Shown here piece by piece: positions 21,116-28,544 of a DNA stretch of 64,000 nt. The notes beneath the pieces were generated by a model. It was not told the origin of the DNA and did no database searches. It saw only the letters and a list, made by a program, of their open reading frames with translations. Origin of the DNA: Pseudomonas sp. R-28-1W-6 (GTDB lineage: Bacteria; Pseudomonadota; Gammaproteobacteria; Pseudomonadales; Pseudomonadaceae); NCBI RefSeq assembly GCF_009799925.1, contig NZ_WELK01000004.1:248001-312000 (forward strand), written 5' to 3'. A program made the position numbers and the translations under genes. The stretch's first letter is position 1; each line of letters starts with the position of its first letter.

Positions 21116-22750
21116 ATGCTGCGTTTCTTCGCCGATCTTGGTTTTCGCTGGAAGATTGCCCTGCCGATACTCCTGCTGGCGGTGCTGCTGGTGCTCATGG
21201 GGTTTCTGGGGATGCGTGGTATCAGCCAGGTGGCCGATTCCAGTACGCGCCTTAGCCATCGCTCCCTGCCGGCCATCAGCCTGCTGCTGAATGCCGATCG
21301 CGACCTGTACCAGGCATTCGTCGCCGAGCGCAGCCTGCTCGATGAGGGCGCTGGCGAGCATACGACCGCGCTGCGCGACGCCCATGCCGAGAATACCCAG
21401 CAGGCCTACGAGCGCGTGCACAAGTACGCCGAAATGCAGCCCAGCGCCGAGGCGCTCAAATTGGTGGCCGCTTTCGACCGTGACTTTAGCCAGTGGCAGG
21501 CGACCTCCAAGCGGGTTCTGCAGTTGCTGGCCAGTGATCCTGTCGCAGCCTCGGCGCTCAGCTATGGTGACAGCGAGGCGCAATTCGAAGCCATGCGCGA
21601 CTCGATCGACAAGCTGGGCGAACTGGAAGATGGTGCGGCCAATGCCGAAGGTGCCGCGGCGATTGCCCTGGGCGAGGAGCTGCGCTGGCAGCAGGGGCTG
21701 ACCATCGCCATCGGCCTGGCGGTCTGTGTCGTGCTGGTGCTGGGTTTCCCGATTCTGGTAACGCGTCCCTTGCACAACCTGTTGCAGCGCATCGAGCAGA
21801 TCGCCGACGGCGACGGCGACCTGCGGGTGCGCCTGGATGTGCTGTCGCGCGATGAACTGGGCAAGCTCAGCCATGCCTTCAACCGCTTCCTCGACAAGCT
21901 GCAGCCACTGATCAAGGAGGTCGGCCGGGTCACCGGCGAGGTGGCCGATTCGGCGCAGACCTTGGCCGGCATGGCTGCCGCCAATGACCGCCTGATCAGC
22001 AGCGAGCACGCGGCGGTGGATCAGGTCAGCACTGCGGCAACCGAGATGAGCAGTGCCGTGCATGAGGTGGCGCGCAATGCGCAGCATGCCGCGGATGCGG
22101 CGCGCTCGGCCGAAACCCAGTCACGTGAAGGGGCGCAAGTGGTCGGCGCGACCATCCATGCCATCCGCCAACTGGCCCATGAGGTGGAGAGTGCCTCCAG
22201 CACCATCCAGACCCTCGAACAGGAAACGGCCAACATCGGTGCCGTGCTTGCGGTGATCAAGGGCATTGCCGAGCAGACCAACCTGCTGGCCTTGAATGCG
22301 GCGATCGAGGCGGCCCGCGCGGGCGAGCAGGGGCGTGGCTTTGCCGTGGTCGCTGACGAGGTGCGGGCGCTGGCCGCGCGCACCCAGGACTCGACCAAGG
22401 ACATCCAGCAGATGATCGAGCGCCTGCAGATTGGCGTGCAGAATGCGGTCAAGGCCATGCACTCGGGCAGCGAGAAGGCCCGTGACAGTGTCGAGCGTGC
22501 CGCCGGTGTCGATGGCGCCTTGTCGGCCACCGGCGACTCGGTGGCGCGGATCAACGACATGGCGGCGCAGATCGCCACTGCCTGTGAGGAGCAGAGCAGC
22601 GTGACCGAGGAAATCGCGCGCAACATCAACGATATCCGCGACCTGTCCAATGAGGCGGCGCTGACCTCGGAGCAGAGCACCCAGGCCAGTGCGCGGCTGT
22701 CCGAGTTGTCCAACGGCCTGGCGCAACTGGTCGGACGTTTCCGGGTTTAG
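21116..22750 (+). CDS. Methyl-accepting chemotaxis protein
   Basis: This is a 544-residue chemoreceptor. Membrane segment 1 is at about residues 12-32, a periplasmic helical sensor domain at about 33-200, segment 2 at about 202-225 ([21 protein letters not shown]), then HAMP (about 226-280) and the cytoplasmic signalling domain with the hairpin tip [32 protein letters not shown]. There is no C-terminal CheR-tethering pentapeptide; it ends VGRFRV. The ATG is preceded by GGAG; the frame is open further upstream but without a comparable site. The ligand cannot be deduced. Confidence 0.92.
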   Translation: MLRFFADLGFRWKIALPILLLAVLLVLMGFLGMRGISQVADSSTRLSHRSLPAISLLLNADRDLYQAFVAERSLLDEGAGEHTTALRDAHAENTQQAYERVHKYAEMQPSAEALKLVAAFDRDFSQWQATSKRVLQLLASDPVAASALSYGDSEAQFEAMRDSIDKLGELEDGAANAEGAAAIALGEELRWQQGLTIAIGLAVCVVLVLGFPILVTRPLHNLLQRIEQIADGDGDLRVRLDVLSRDELGKLSHAFNRFLDKLQPLIKEVGRVTGEVADSAQTLAGMAAANDRLISSEHAAVDQVSTAATEMSSAVHEVARNAQHAADAARSAETQSREGAQVVGATIHAIRQLAHEVESASSTIQTLEQETANIGAVLAVIKGIAEQTNLLALNAAIEAARAGEQGRGFAVVADEVRALAARTQDSTKDIQQMIERLQIGVQNAVKAMHSGSEKARDSVERAAGVDGALSATGDSVARINDMAAQIATACEEQSSVTEEIARNINDIRDLSNEAALTSEQSTQASARLSELSNGLAQLVGRFRV

Positions 22751-22771
22751 CCCTCTAAGTGTTTGAAGCAG

Positions 22772-22799
22772 TTGTAAGTTTGTTCTTAACCAGTACAAT
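22772..22799 (+). promoter_or_regulatory. Sigma-70 promoter of ffs
   Basis: TTGTAA and TACAAT are separated by 16 bases. Transcription would start near 22806, at a small GC hairpin (GCCCGTC / GACGGGC) that would form the 5' leader removed from the 4.5S RNA precursor. Confidence 0.6.
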
Positions 22800-22829
22800 G
22801 GCGCGGCCCGTCGCCTGACGGGCTTCGTT

Positions 22830-22946
22830 ATGGTGGTTCCGTCGGTCCCCCCGCAACGATCAGCCGTGAACCCGGTCAGGCCCGGAAGGGAGCAGCCGCA
22901 GCGGTGACATCGTGTGCCGGGGTGTGGCTGGCGGGGCCGCCTCCAT
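22830..22946 (+). ncRNA. ffs: 4.5S RNA of the signal recognition particle
   Basis: The conserved SRP domain IV is present: GGTCAGGCCC-GGAA-GGGAGCAGCC, with the GGAA tetraloop and the asymmetric CAG/AGCAG loop that binds Ffh. The 5' strand (GGTGGTTCCGTCGGTCCC) can pair with the 3' strand (GGGGCCGCC), giving the usual single long hairpin of about 115 nt. A promoter and an intrinsic terminator flank it. The 3' part is duplicated at 30017-30096, marking an integration event; this left copy is the complete one. Confidence 0.92.
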
Positions 22947-22950
22947 AACC
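22871..22950 (+). repeat. Left attachment repeat (attL, 3' part of intact ffs)
   Basis: This is one of two 80-base copies of the ffs 3' region. It is contiguous with the ffs 5' half and promoter, so the RNA gene remains complete after integration. Confidence 0.8.
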
Positions 22951-22951
22951 T

Positions 22952-22978
22952 AAGTCTTTAATTCTAAAAGACTTTTTT
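22952..22978 (+). terminator. Intrinsic terminator of ffs
   Basis: An 8-bp stem (AAGTCTTT / AAAGACTT) with a 7-base loop is followed by a run of T. It lies just outside the left direct repeat, so it belongs to the island rather than to the ancestral locus; the ancestral terminator appears to be at 30094-30115. Confidence 0.85.
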
Positions 22979-23134
22979 CGCCAAAAATCGAAGAGTGGAA
23001 CAGCGTGTAGGTACACCTGAGTGGTGCGCCGTGCTGAGTATTCTAGTTGGCGGAATTTCCCCGTAACAAGCTCTCTCCTGTAGCGCATCAATGCCGGCGG
23101 CCTGCTGTCGATGCATGCTTATGCCTTTGAATGC

Positions 23135-23162
23135 TTGGTATTAGATCTGCTCGTTGTATAGT
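23135..23162 (+). promoter_or_regulatory. Candidate promoter of the AIPR gene
   Basis: TTGGTA and TATAGT with a 16-base spacer lie about 45 bases upstream of the proposed GTG start. The rest of the region from 22979 to 23208 shows no coding sequence that I can support. Confidence 0.45.
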
Positions 23163-23208
23163 GCCGTTCTAGTGGCGGTTGGCATATCACGAATCAAGGG
23201 GAAATGCG

Positions 23209-24876
23209 GTGTCTAAGCTTCATGTCACGCAAATCGGCGGTTACTTGAAGTCCGAGCTCTCGGCAGCGGTGAACATGGATGACTATGCCAAGCATCCAGA
23301 TCAGGATAAGGCTGAAAAGGCGTTTCTGACTCGGGCTCTCGGAGTGCTAGCGGTTTCCCAGCTTACTGATGTGCGGATGGAGGAGTTGTGTCCTTACATC
23401 ACCGATGGATTCAAGGATGGCGGCATAGATCTCATCTTCTTTGACGCGAAAGAGCGGACACTATATCTAGTCCAGACCAAATGGCACGCGGATGGTCATG
23501 GCAGCATCGATTTAGGGGATACCCTCAAGTTTCTTGAAGGTGTGCGCAAGGTTCTCGAAAACGATATCGATCAGTTAAATGATCGCATTAAATCTCGCAA
23601 GTTTGATATCGAGCGGGCGCTGTTCGACGCTAACGCCAAATTTTTGCTGGTGTTGGCTCATACAGGTCAAGAAGCTCTTGGCGCCGAGGTTGAGGCAGCA
23701 ATCAACGCTTATGTGGATTCTCAGAACGATACGTCCGAATTAATGTCGGTTCGAGTTCTTAACCAGCGAGACCTACATAAGGCGGTGGCCGCAGGCGTGG
23801 CTGGTGCTCCGATTTCCGTTGAGGTGCAACTCTCCTCTTGGGGGCAGATACGCGAGCCTCACCATGCGATTTATGGGCAAGTGTGTGCAGCGGACGTAGC
23901 TGTTTGGCTGGACAGTCATGGCCCAAGGCTTTTTGAGAGCAATCTAAGGCACTTTCTATCAGGCAGCTCCGTGAATCAAGATATTGTTAATACCTTGATT
24001 CAGCACCCCGAGGAGTTCTGGTACTACAACAACGGAGTCACGGCTGTGGCTACGGCGGTCGCCAAGAAGCCTATTGGCGGTAACTCTACAGAATCTGGGA
24101 TTTTCGAGTGCACGGGGTTCTGTGTTGTTAATGGAGCACAGACCGTGGGTTCAATCCATGCTGCGGCTGCACAGAATCCAGAAGCAGTTTCGAAGGCGAT
24201 GGTTTCTGTTCGCATCATTTCAAGTGCAAACAGCGAGAAAGGATTCTCTGCTGAGGTGACTCGATGCACTAACACGCAGAACGCTATTGAAAAGCGGGAC
24301 TTTGTTGCGCTGGATCCAGAGCAGGAGCGTATTCGGCAGGAGCTTCAAATTGAAGGCGTCGAGTACGCATACAAGGCCGGTGCAGCTTCAGGTGGTGTTG
24401 GGGACCGATTTGAGCTTACTGAAGCCACAGTTGCGCTTGCTTGCGCATATCACGATGTGGCGGTTGCAGTTCAAGCTAAGCGCGAGATCAGTAAGCTATG
24501 GGAAGACATCACTAAAGCGCCCTACAAGCAGCTGTTCAACACAGGTGTTACGGGACCCTCCGTCTGGCAGATGGTTAGGGTTTTGAGAGCAGTAGACTTT
24601 CACTTGCAGGTCGAATCTCAGAAATATACCGGGCGCGATGCTCTAGTGTGTGTTCATGGCAATCGATTTATACAGTGGGCGGTGCTCCGAGCTTTGGGGG
24701 TGAAGCCGGATACGCAGTTCAACGATGTTTCTGCCAAGGTGCCTCAGATGGTTGCAGAGACTGTTCGGAACTTGATTGCGAGCGTGAAAGCTAACTACTC
24801 AGACTCCTATCCTGCCAGCCTTTTCAAGAATCTCGGGAAGTGTAGGGTGCTGGCTAAAGAGTTTCGTCCTGAATAG
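23209..24876 (+). CDS. AIPR (abortive infection phage resistance) family protein with nuclease-like N-terminus
   Basis: This is a protein of about 555 residues. I recognise the AIPR family from the central part, including the NNGVTAV and NGAQTVGSIH segments near residues 280 and 312. The first 120 residues contain DGGIDLIFFD ... LYLVQTKWH, which fits the D...QxK core of PD-(D/E)xK (Mrr-like) nucleases. A GTG start is chosen because AAGGGGAA sits just before it; the frame is open 10 codons further. AIPR proteins are linked to abortive phage defence. It is the only rightward gene of the island and has its own promoter and terminator. A defence role is inference from the family and island context. 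Confidence 0.82.
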   Translation: MSKLHVTQIGGYLKSELSAAVNMDDYAKHPDQDKAEKAFLTRALGVLAVSQLTDVRMEELCPYITDGFKDGGIDLIFFDAKERTLYLVQTKWHADGHGSIDLGDTLKFLEGVRKVLENDIDQLNDRIKSRKFDIERALFDANAKFLLVLAHTGQEALGAEVEAAINAYVDSQNDTSELMSVRVLNQRDLHKAVAAGVAGAPISVEVQLSSWGQIREPHHAIYGQVCAADVAVWLDSHGPRLFESNLRHFLSGSSVNQDIVNTLIQHPEEFWYYNNGVTAVATAVAKKPIGGNSTESGIFECTGFCVVNGAQTVGSIHAAAAQNPEAVSKAMVSVRIISSANSEKGFSAEVTRCTNTQNAIEKRDFVALDPEQERIRQELQIEGVEYAYKAGAASGGVGDRFELTEATVALACAYHDVAVAVQAKREISKLWEDITKAPYKQLFNTGVTGPSVWQMVRVLRAVDFHLQVESQKYTGRDALVCVHGNRFIQWAVLRALGVKPDTQFNDVSAKVPQMVAETVRNLIASVKANYSDSYPASLFKNLGKCRVLAKEFRPE

Positions 24877-24893
24877 AGGACTATCCGAGCGAC

Positions 24894-24923
24894 TTAGCAC
24901 AGGAGCAGGGGGGGCTGTGCTGA
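24894..24923. terminator. Hairpin after the AIPR gene
   Basis: An inverted repeat AGCACAG / CTGTGCT with a G-rich loop lies 19 bases after the stop codon. No strong T-tract follows, so it is only a probable terminator. Confidence 0.4.
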
Positions 24924-25026
24924 GCGCTAGCTTCTGCCAAATATCGTCAGCACTAACCGAGTAAGAGGACGCTACAGAGGCTTTATAATCGTAATCACAG
25001 CTGGTTGTGGATGTCCCCTGTGAACG

Positions 25027-25596
25027 TCAAACCTGAGCGTTCCAGAGGCGCTTAACAGTGCTCAAACTAATGTCCAGCTCCTTGGCTACAGCAGACTGGC
25101 TCAGACCATTAGCCTTGTGAGTCTGCACCGCCTCCACACTGGTAGCAGCAGGGCGACCGAGTGTCTTCCCCTCACTCTTGGCACGGCTCAGGCCGGCTTG
25201 GGTGCGCTCGATCAGCAAGTCACGTTCGAACTGAGCAACAGCAGCTAATACACCCATGGTCATTTTGCCGGCTGCACTGGTCAGGTCTACGCCACCCAAG
25301 GCGAGGCAGTGAACCCGGATGCCTTTACCTTCCAGCATCTGCACAGTGCTTTGCACATCAATGGCGTTACGGCCAAGGCGGTCTAGTTTGGTAACGACCA
25401 GTAGGTCACCAGACTCCATACGATCAAGCAGCAGGTTGAAGCCTTTACGTTCGCTGGCACTGGTGCTGCCAGATATGGTTTCTTCAATGACTCGCTGAGG
25501 CTGAATGTCGAAGCCTGCAGCTTTCACTTCCTGCACTTGGTTTTGGGTGTGCTGGTCAGCAGTGCTGCAGCGTGCATACAGGAAGGTGCGTGACAT
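25027..25596 (-). CDS. Serine recombinase (resolvase/invertase family)
   Basis: This is a 189-residue protein with a complete resolvase N-terminal domain: YARCSTADQHTQNQ with the nucleophilic serine at about residue 11, then VTKLDRLGRNAIDV and AQFERDLLIERTQAGL. A C-terminal helix-turn-helix follows (about 150-187, SQSAVAKELDISLSTVKRLW), as in Tn3-type resolvases and DNA invertases. It is leftward-facing and convergent with the AIPR gene. Possible res-like half-sites lie upstream. It may be a relic of a transposon captured by the island, or the island's own dimer-resolution enzyme. Confidence 0.93.
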   Translation of the reverse strand: MSRTFLYARCSTADQHTQNQVQEVKAAGFDIQPQRVIEETISGSTSASERKGFNLLLDRMESGDLLVVTKLDRLGRNAIDVQSTVQMLEGKGIRVHCLALGGVDLTSAAGKMTMGVLAAVAQFERDLLIERTQAGLSRAKSEGKTLGRPAATSVEAVQTHKANGLSQSAVAKELDISLSTVKRLWNAQV

Positions 25597-25911
25597 TGTG
25601 AGGGCTCCAGATGGGTGTCAATAACGTGGTGTCATTATAGGTGTTGGGTTCATAAGTTCAACCTCTATTTTGTGATACCAGTGATCGGCACTAGGTAGAG
25701 TGGGTTCACAAACGCTCGTTTATGACACGTGGGGGATGTGGTGCTGAGCCGACTGAAAGAACAGGGTTAGGAAGGGGTTTGCTTAGCTGTAGGGCTCGAA
25801 GCCCTCGGTTTCACTGGGCTGGCCAGATGAGGGCAGGGTCAGATTGTTCTTCCGGTGTCTGTAATTCCCCTGTTCCAGCTTGTTTTCTGATGCGCGTAGC
25901 TCAGTGGATAA
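25597..25911. other. Non-coding region upstream of the recombinase gene
   Basis: It contains three TGTCA-type half-sites (around 25615, 25630 and, inverted, 25721-25728) that could form a res site. It also has a perfect hairpin AGGGCT-CGA-AGCCCT (25791-25805). No convincing gene is present; open frames here have no start context. Confidence 0.35.
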
Positions 25912-25951
25912 GGGATACCAATCCTAAAAAGCTTCTTAGGAAAGGTATCCC
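25912..25951. terminator. Long hairpin at the end of the helicase-like gene
   Basis: An outer 8-bp stem (GGGATACC / GGTATCCC) and an inner 5-bp stem (CCTAA / TTAGG) are separated by A-rich internal loops. The outer arm ends 9 bases downstream of the helicase stop (leftward), a position suiting a terminator. It is embedded in a tRNA-like context, described in the findings. Confidence 0.45.
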
Positions 25952-25959
25952 CCTGTGCA

Positions 25960-27399
25960 TCAAGCAGCATCAACCCCGTCACGCCATCGGCGGATGGTTT
26001 TGGCCGTGACATTGCTAAGCCGAGCAATGCTTTTGATTGCCACTCCATCCTCTAAGAGGCGATTAACCATCTCGCGTTGAGGGTGCTCTGCCCTGCGACC
26101 ATCTGGCTTGACTGGCATCAGTTTGGATAGCGACCAGTCAATCTCTGCATCAGGCAGGTAGGTCTGAACCAGATACTGTGCAACACGCTCATCTTGCACG
26201 AATAGCCGTATATGCTCCGTGTTGCCTTTGCAGCGGATAGCGGTTCGAGTCACCGCTTGCAGTGAGGGCTCCAGCAGTCGAGTCGTTACGAACGCCGCAC
26301 GGAAGTCCTCGCCGTACTGCTCTCGAAGAAACTCTAATCCCAGAGCATCCGCCGGGCTGGGGTTACCCCCAAAAAGCAGAATGGCTTCAGTTGCTGTGTC
26401 GTAGCTATTAAGTCCACGGCAGTCCTTGGGGACATACTGAACATTGCGGGTGCGCTCAAGACCAGCCCACTTGGATGCAAAGAGTAGTGGCCTCGTTTGG
26501 GTTTGCTCTAGGGTGGTTCGCAGGACCAAATCGATTAGCCGCTCATTGCCATGCCTTGTCAGCATTCTCGCCCGACTAAAGGTTTGCCCCTTTGGCATCA
26601 GCGGATAAATGGTGACGGTGCTCGTGTATCTGCTCTGTTCGGGTGTAAACATCGAGTCGCAGAATGTGAAGCCATGGGCATGTGCAAGCTTCTCAAACTC
26701 ACTCCCGGCAACGTTGGCAGCCAGCACATGTACTTCATCGCTGGTCGCGAAGATTTTCCACCAATCCAAGTGTTCTTCCACGGCGCGGATGTGGCGCTTA
26801 CCGTTCTCTTGAGGCTGGTCAATGAACACGTCTACGCCACACAGCAGCAGCCGGAAAATGTGGGCTGCTGAAGAGCCAAGTGTGGAGCAGTCTGTGCCGG
26901 ATGCATCTGCGCGGTTAGTAGTGATTTGATCTCGAACCGCTTCATCAAGGCCGTCCTTGATCCAGAGCTGACCACTTCGCTCCTCTGTGTAGTCGAGCAC
27001 ACGCTCCAGTTCTATCGGCTTGAGTGAGTAGTCCGGGTAGTCCACGACCTTAGGTAGCTCATCGACAATGAGCATCCAGCCCCGAAACAAGGAGGGGTGT
27101 ACACGCCGGATAGCTTCCTGAGTGCAGATGAGAAACGAGTCTTGCTTGAGTCGAAGAGCTGCTGTCAGTTCTGGGGCTACGAGTTCACCACTGCGATGGT
27201 CGATGGTGCGAGGAGTAATCCCCATCGCTGATGCGCGCTTGGTGATGGCATCACTCAGAACGATGGTTGGTAGTGCAAGGACGATGCGTTTCCCCTCAGC
27301 AACAAGGAAGGGGATTTGGGTCAGAAGCGCTTCTGTTTTTCCAGCTCCGGGCTGGGCGATGGCGGTGTGAATGGGTTTGATACGGGTAACATTTGTCAT
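25960..27399 (-). CDS. Helicase-like P-loop ATPase with C-terminal helix-turn-helix
   Basis: This is a 479-residue protein when started at the ATG preceded by AAGGAGGACTTC, a very strong ribosome site. Walker A is AQPGAGKTEALL (about 15-26). IVLALPTIVLS resembles helicase motif Ia, and Walker B MLIVDELPKVV (about 110-120) resembles a DEAH box with DELP. The C-terminal 45 residues form a helix-turn-helix (MVNRLLEDGVAIKSIARLSNVTAKTIRRW). It resembles SF2-type helicase/replication proteins of small mobile elements more than chromosomal helicases. I do not recognise a named family. Confidence 0.7.
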   Translation of the reverse strand: MTNVTRIKPIHTAIAQPGAGKTEALLTQIPFLVAEGKRIVLALPTIVLSDAITKRASAMGITPRTIDHRSGELVAPELTAALRLKQDSFLICTQEAIRRVHPSLFRGWMLIVDELPKVVDYPDYSLKPIELERVLDYTEERSGQLWIKDGLDEAVRDQITTNRADASGTDCSTLGSSAAHIFRLLLCGVDVFIDQPQENGKRHIRAVEEHLDWWKIFATSDEVHVLAANVAGSEFEKLAHAHGFTFCDSMFTPEQSRYTSTVTIYPLMPKGQTFSRARMLTRHGNERLIDLVLRTTLEQTQTRPLLFASKWAGLERTRNVQYVPKDCRGLNSYDTATEAILLFGGNPSPADALGLEFLREQYGEDFRAAFVTTRLLEPSLQAVTRTAIRCKGNTEHIRLFVQDERVAQYLVQTYLPDAEIDWSLSKLMPVKPDGRRAEHPQREMVNRLLEDGVAIKSIARLSNVTAKTIRRWRDGVDAA

Positions 27400-27443
27400 G
27401 AAGTCCTCCTTCAGTTTCAGTTCATAAGCATTTCCTCTGGAAA

Positions 27444-27466
27444 GCCGCGAGCGGTTTACTCGCGGC
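27444..27466 (-). terminator. Hairpin between the AP2-like and helicase-like genes
   Basis: A perfect 8-bp stem GCCGCGAG / CTCGCGGC with a 7-base loop, followed leftward by CTTTCC, lies 10 bases after the upstream gene's stop. It could terminate or attenuate transcription into the helicase-like gene. Confidence 0.4.
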
Positions 27467-27475
27467 ACATTCAAG

Positions 27476-28177
27476 TCAGTCTCTGATGTGAGCTGATAGC
27501 CGTCGAAGAGCATCGACAGCTTGTGGGGCGATCAATCCATCGAAAAGCTGGGCAAGCTCCAGCCCGTACTTTTGACGCGCTTGCTTGTAGGCATCAAAAG
27601 CCTCGTGGATGCAGTAAAAACGCCCAAGTGGCTGCGATTTCCCATATTTCGAAATGGCTGCTACGAAACCTACCTTGCTCGGGTGCTCACTGACGCCTAT
27701 AGGGAGTTTTCCTCGGATTTTTCGTGAGTCTTTGAAGATCAGGTTGACGAGCTTAGGTACGACGCAGCAGTACTCTGGTGAGTAAACGGTGTTCAGTGGG
27801 TCAATGATGTCCTTGTCTAGCTCTGCATCAGGCATTCCTGCATAAGGCTGCGAGACATGCCAAGCTGCAAACTCTTGGTAGTCGTGCCACTTCAGGCAAA
27901 CACGGACCCCTTGATAGGTTGGGGCCGTGGATGAGTAGGCGCGCTGCATCATGTTGTGCCAAGTCTTATATGGCGTGCCTTTCCCTGCTTTGACGTAGGG
28001 CATGCCCATGGCTTTACGCCGGCTACCAGAGTTGTAGCCAACACCATAGGTAAGAGGCTTATCTGCAGTAGGTCCAAAGAGTGGAAGCTCTTCACCGAGA
28101 CTGTAGTCAAGGTGGAGTCCGGCTACGCAAGGCGCTACGTAAATGGTTCGAGGGGTGGTGCTGCTGTGTTGGTGCAT
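27476..28177 (-). CDS. Phage-type AP2-like DNA-binding protein
   Basis: This is a 233-residue protein. The middle (YKTWHNMMQRAY ... GVRVCLKWHDYQEFAAW) matches a layout common in phage-encoded proteins annotated near HNH endonucleases. The C-terminal part (GVSEHPSKVGFVAAI ... LGRFYCIHEAFDAYKQA) looks like an AP2 DNA-binding domain. I see no complete HNH catalytic motif. The ATG has a GGAGG ribosome site 9 bases upstream. It precedes the helicase-like gene on the same strand. Relation to homing endonucleases is inference. Confidence 0.65.
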   Translation of the reverse strand: MHQHSSTTPRTIYVAPCVAGLHLDYSLGEELPLFGPTADKPLTYGVGYNSGSRRKAMGMPYVKAGKGTPYKTWHNMMQRAYSSTAPTYQGVRVCLKWHDYQEFAAWHVSQPYAGMPDAELDKDIIDPLNTVYSPEYCCVVPKLVNLIFKDSRKIRGKLPIGVSEHPSKVGFVAAISKYGKSQPLGRFYCIHEAFDAYKQARQKYGLELAQLFDGLIAPQAVDALRRLSAHIRD

Positions 28178-28210
28178 TGTTGTTACCTCCGTGCTGTTGA
28201 AAAAAAGGCG

Positions 28211-28233
28211 AAAAAAACCGACACAGTGGTCGG
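28211..28233 (-). terminator. Intrinsic terminator upstream of the AP2-like gene
   Basis: Read leftward, the stem CCGAC / GTCGG is followed by seven T residues. It lies between a promoter candidate (28478-28507) and the AP2-like start (28177), so it would end or attenuate the leader transcript. Confidence 0.7.
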
Positions 28234-28470
28234 CATTGGGCTCGTCATTCTTCTCGCTGCGGAGTAGGGGACTTAGCTATTCGATGTCGTTGACCTCAGT
28301 GTTGGTGTTGCTTCGATTGCGTATGTCATGTGATTTCTCATGATCTGCGTTGACCGTCAGGTGGTGGTCAGCCAAAAGGTAGGCACTAAAAAGCCTCCTG
28401 CGATTTTCGGTCGATTTGTCGAACCGTAGTCGCGTAGAGGCTTCCAAGTTGTATGTCTGCTTACTGGGCA
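28234..28470 (-). ncRNA. Candidate structured leader or small RNA of the island
   Basis: About 240 bases lie between a promoter-like sequence and an intrinsic terminator, with no substantial gene. The sequence can form a hairpin CGGTTCGA-CAAA-TCGACCG and a longer-range pairing AAGCCTC / GAGGCTT. A GTG preceded by AGGAGG could start a 9-codon peptide (PTFWLTTT after the start). It could be an attenuator leader for the AP2-like/helicase genes or an independent RNA. Confidence 0.3.
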
Positions 28471-28477
28471 GATTCGT

Positions 28478-28520
28478 ATATTCTCACAATGGCTGACCGG
28501 CTGTCAAGTACTTGTTGACA
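28478..28520 (-). promoter_or_regulatory. Candidate leftward promoter with operator-like palindrome
   Basis: On the minus strand TTGACA (28502-28507) and GAATAT (28478-28483) are 18 bases apart. The -35 element is part of the inverted repeat TGTCAA-N7-TTGACA (28502-28520), which also contains the palindrome CAAGTACTTG. This could be a repressor site controlling the leftward genes. Confidence 0.45.
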
Positions 28521-28544
28521 GGGCCGGGTGAAGGTGTTTAGGCG

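Noticed and set aside
25722-26009. Small rightward open frame of 95 codons in the island
   Set aside because: It crosses the hairpin and the end of the helicase-like gene, has no ribosome site and no protein-like pattern.
28320-28390. 22-codon open frame in the leader on the minus strand (MRNHMTYAIE...)
   Set aside because: No ribosome site precedes it, and it is too short to support as a gene; it is covered by the leader RNA candidate.
22979-28544. CRISPR array or toxin-antitoxin pair in the island
   Set aside because: I looked for regularly spaced repeats and for adjacent small overlapping genes; neither was seen.
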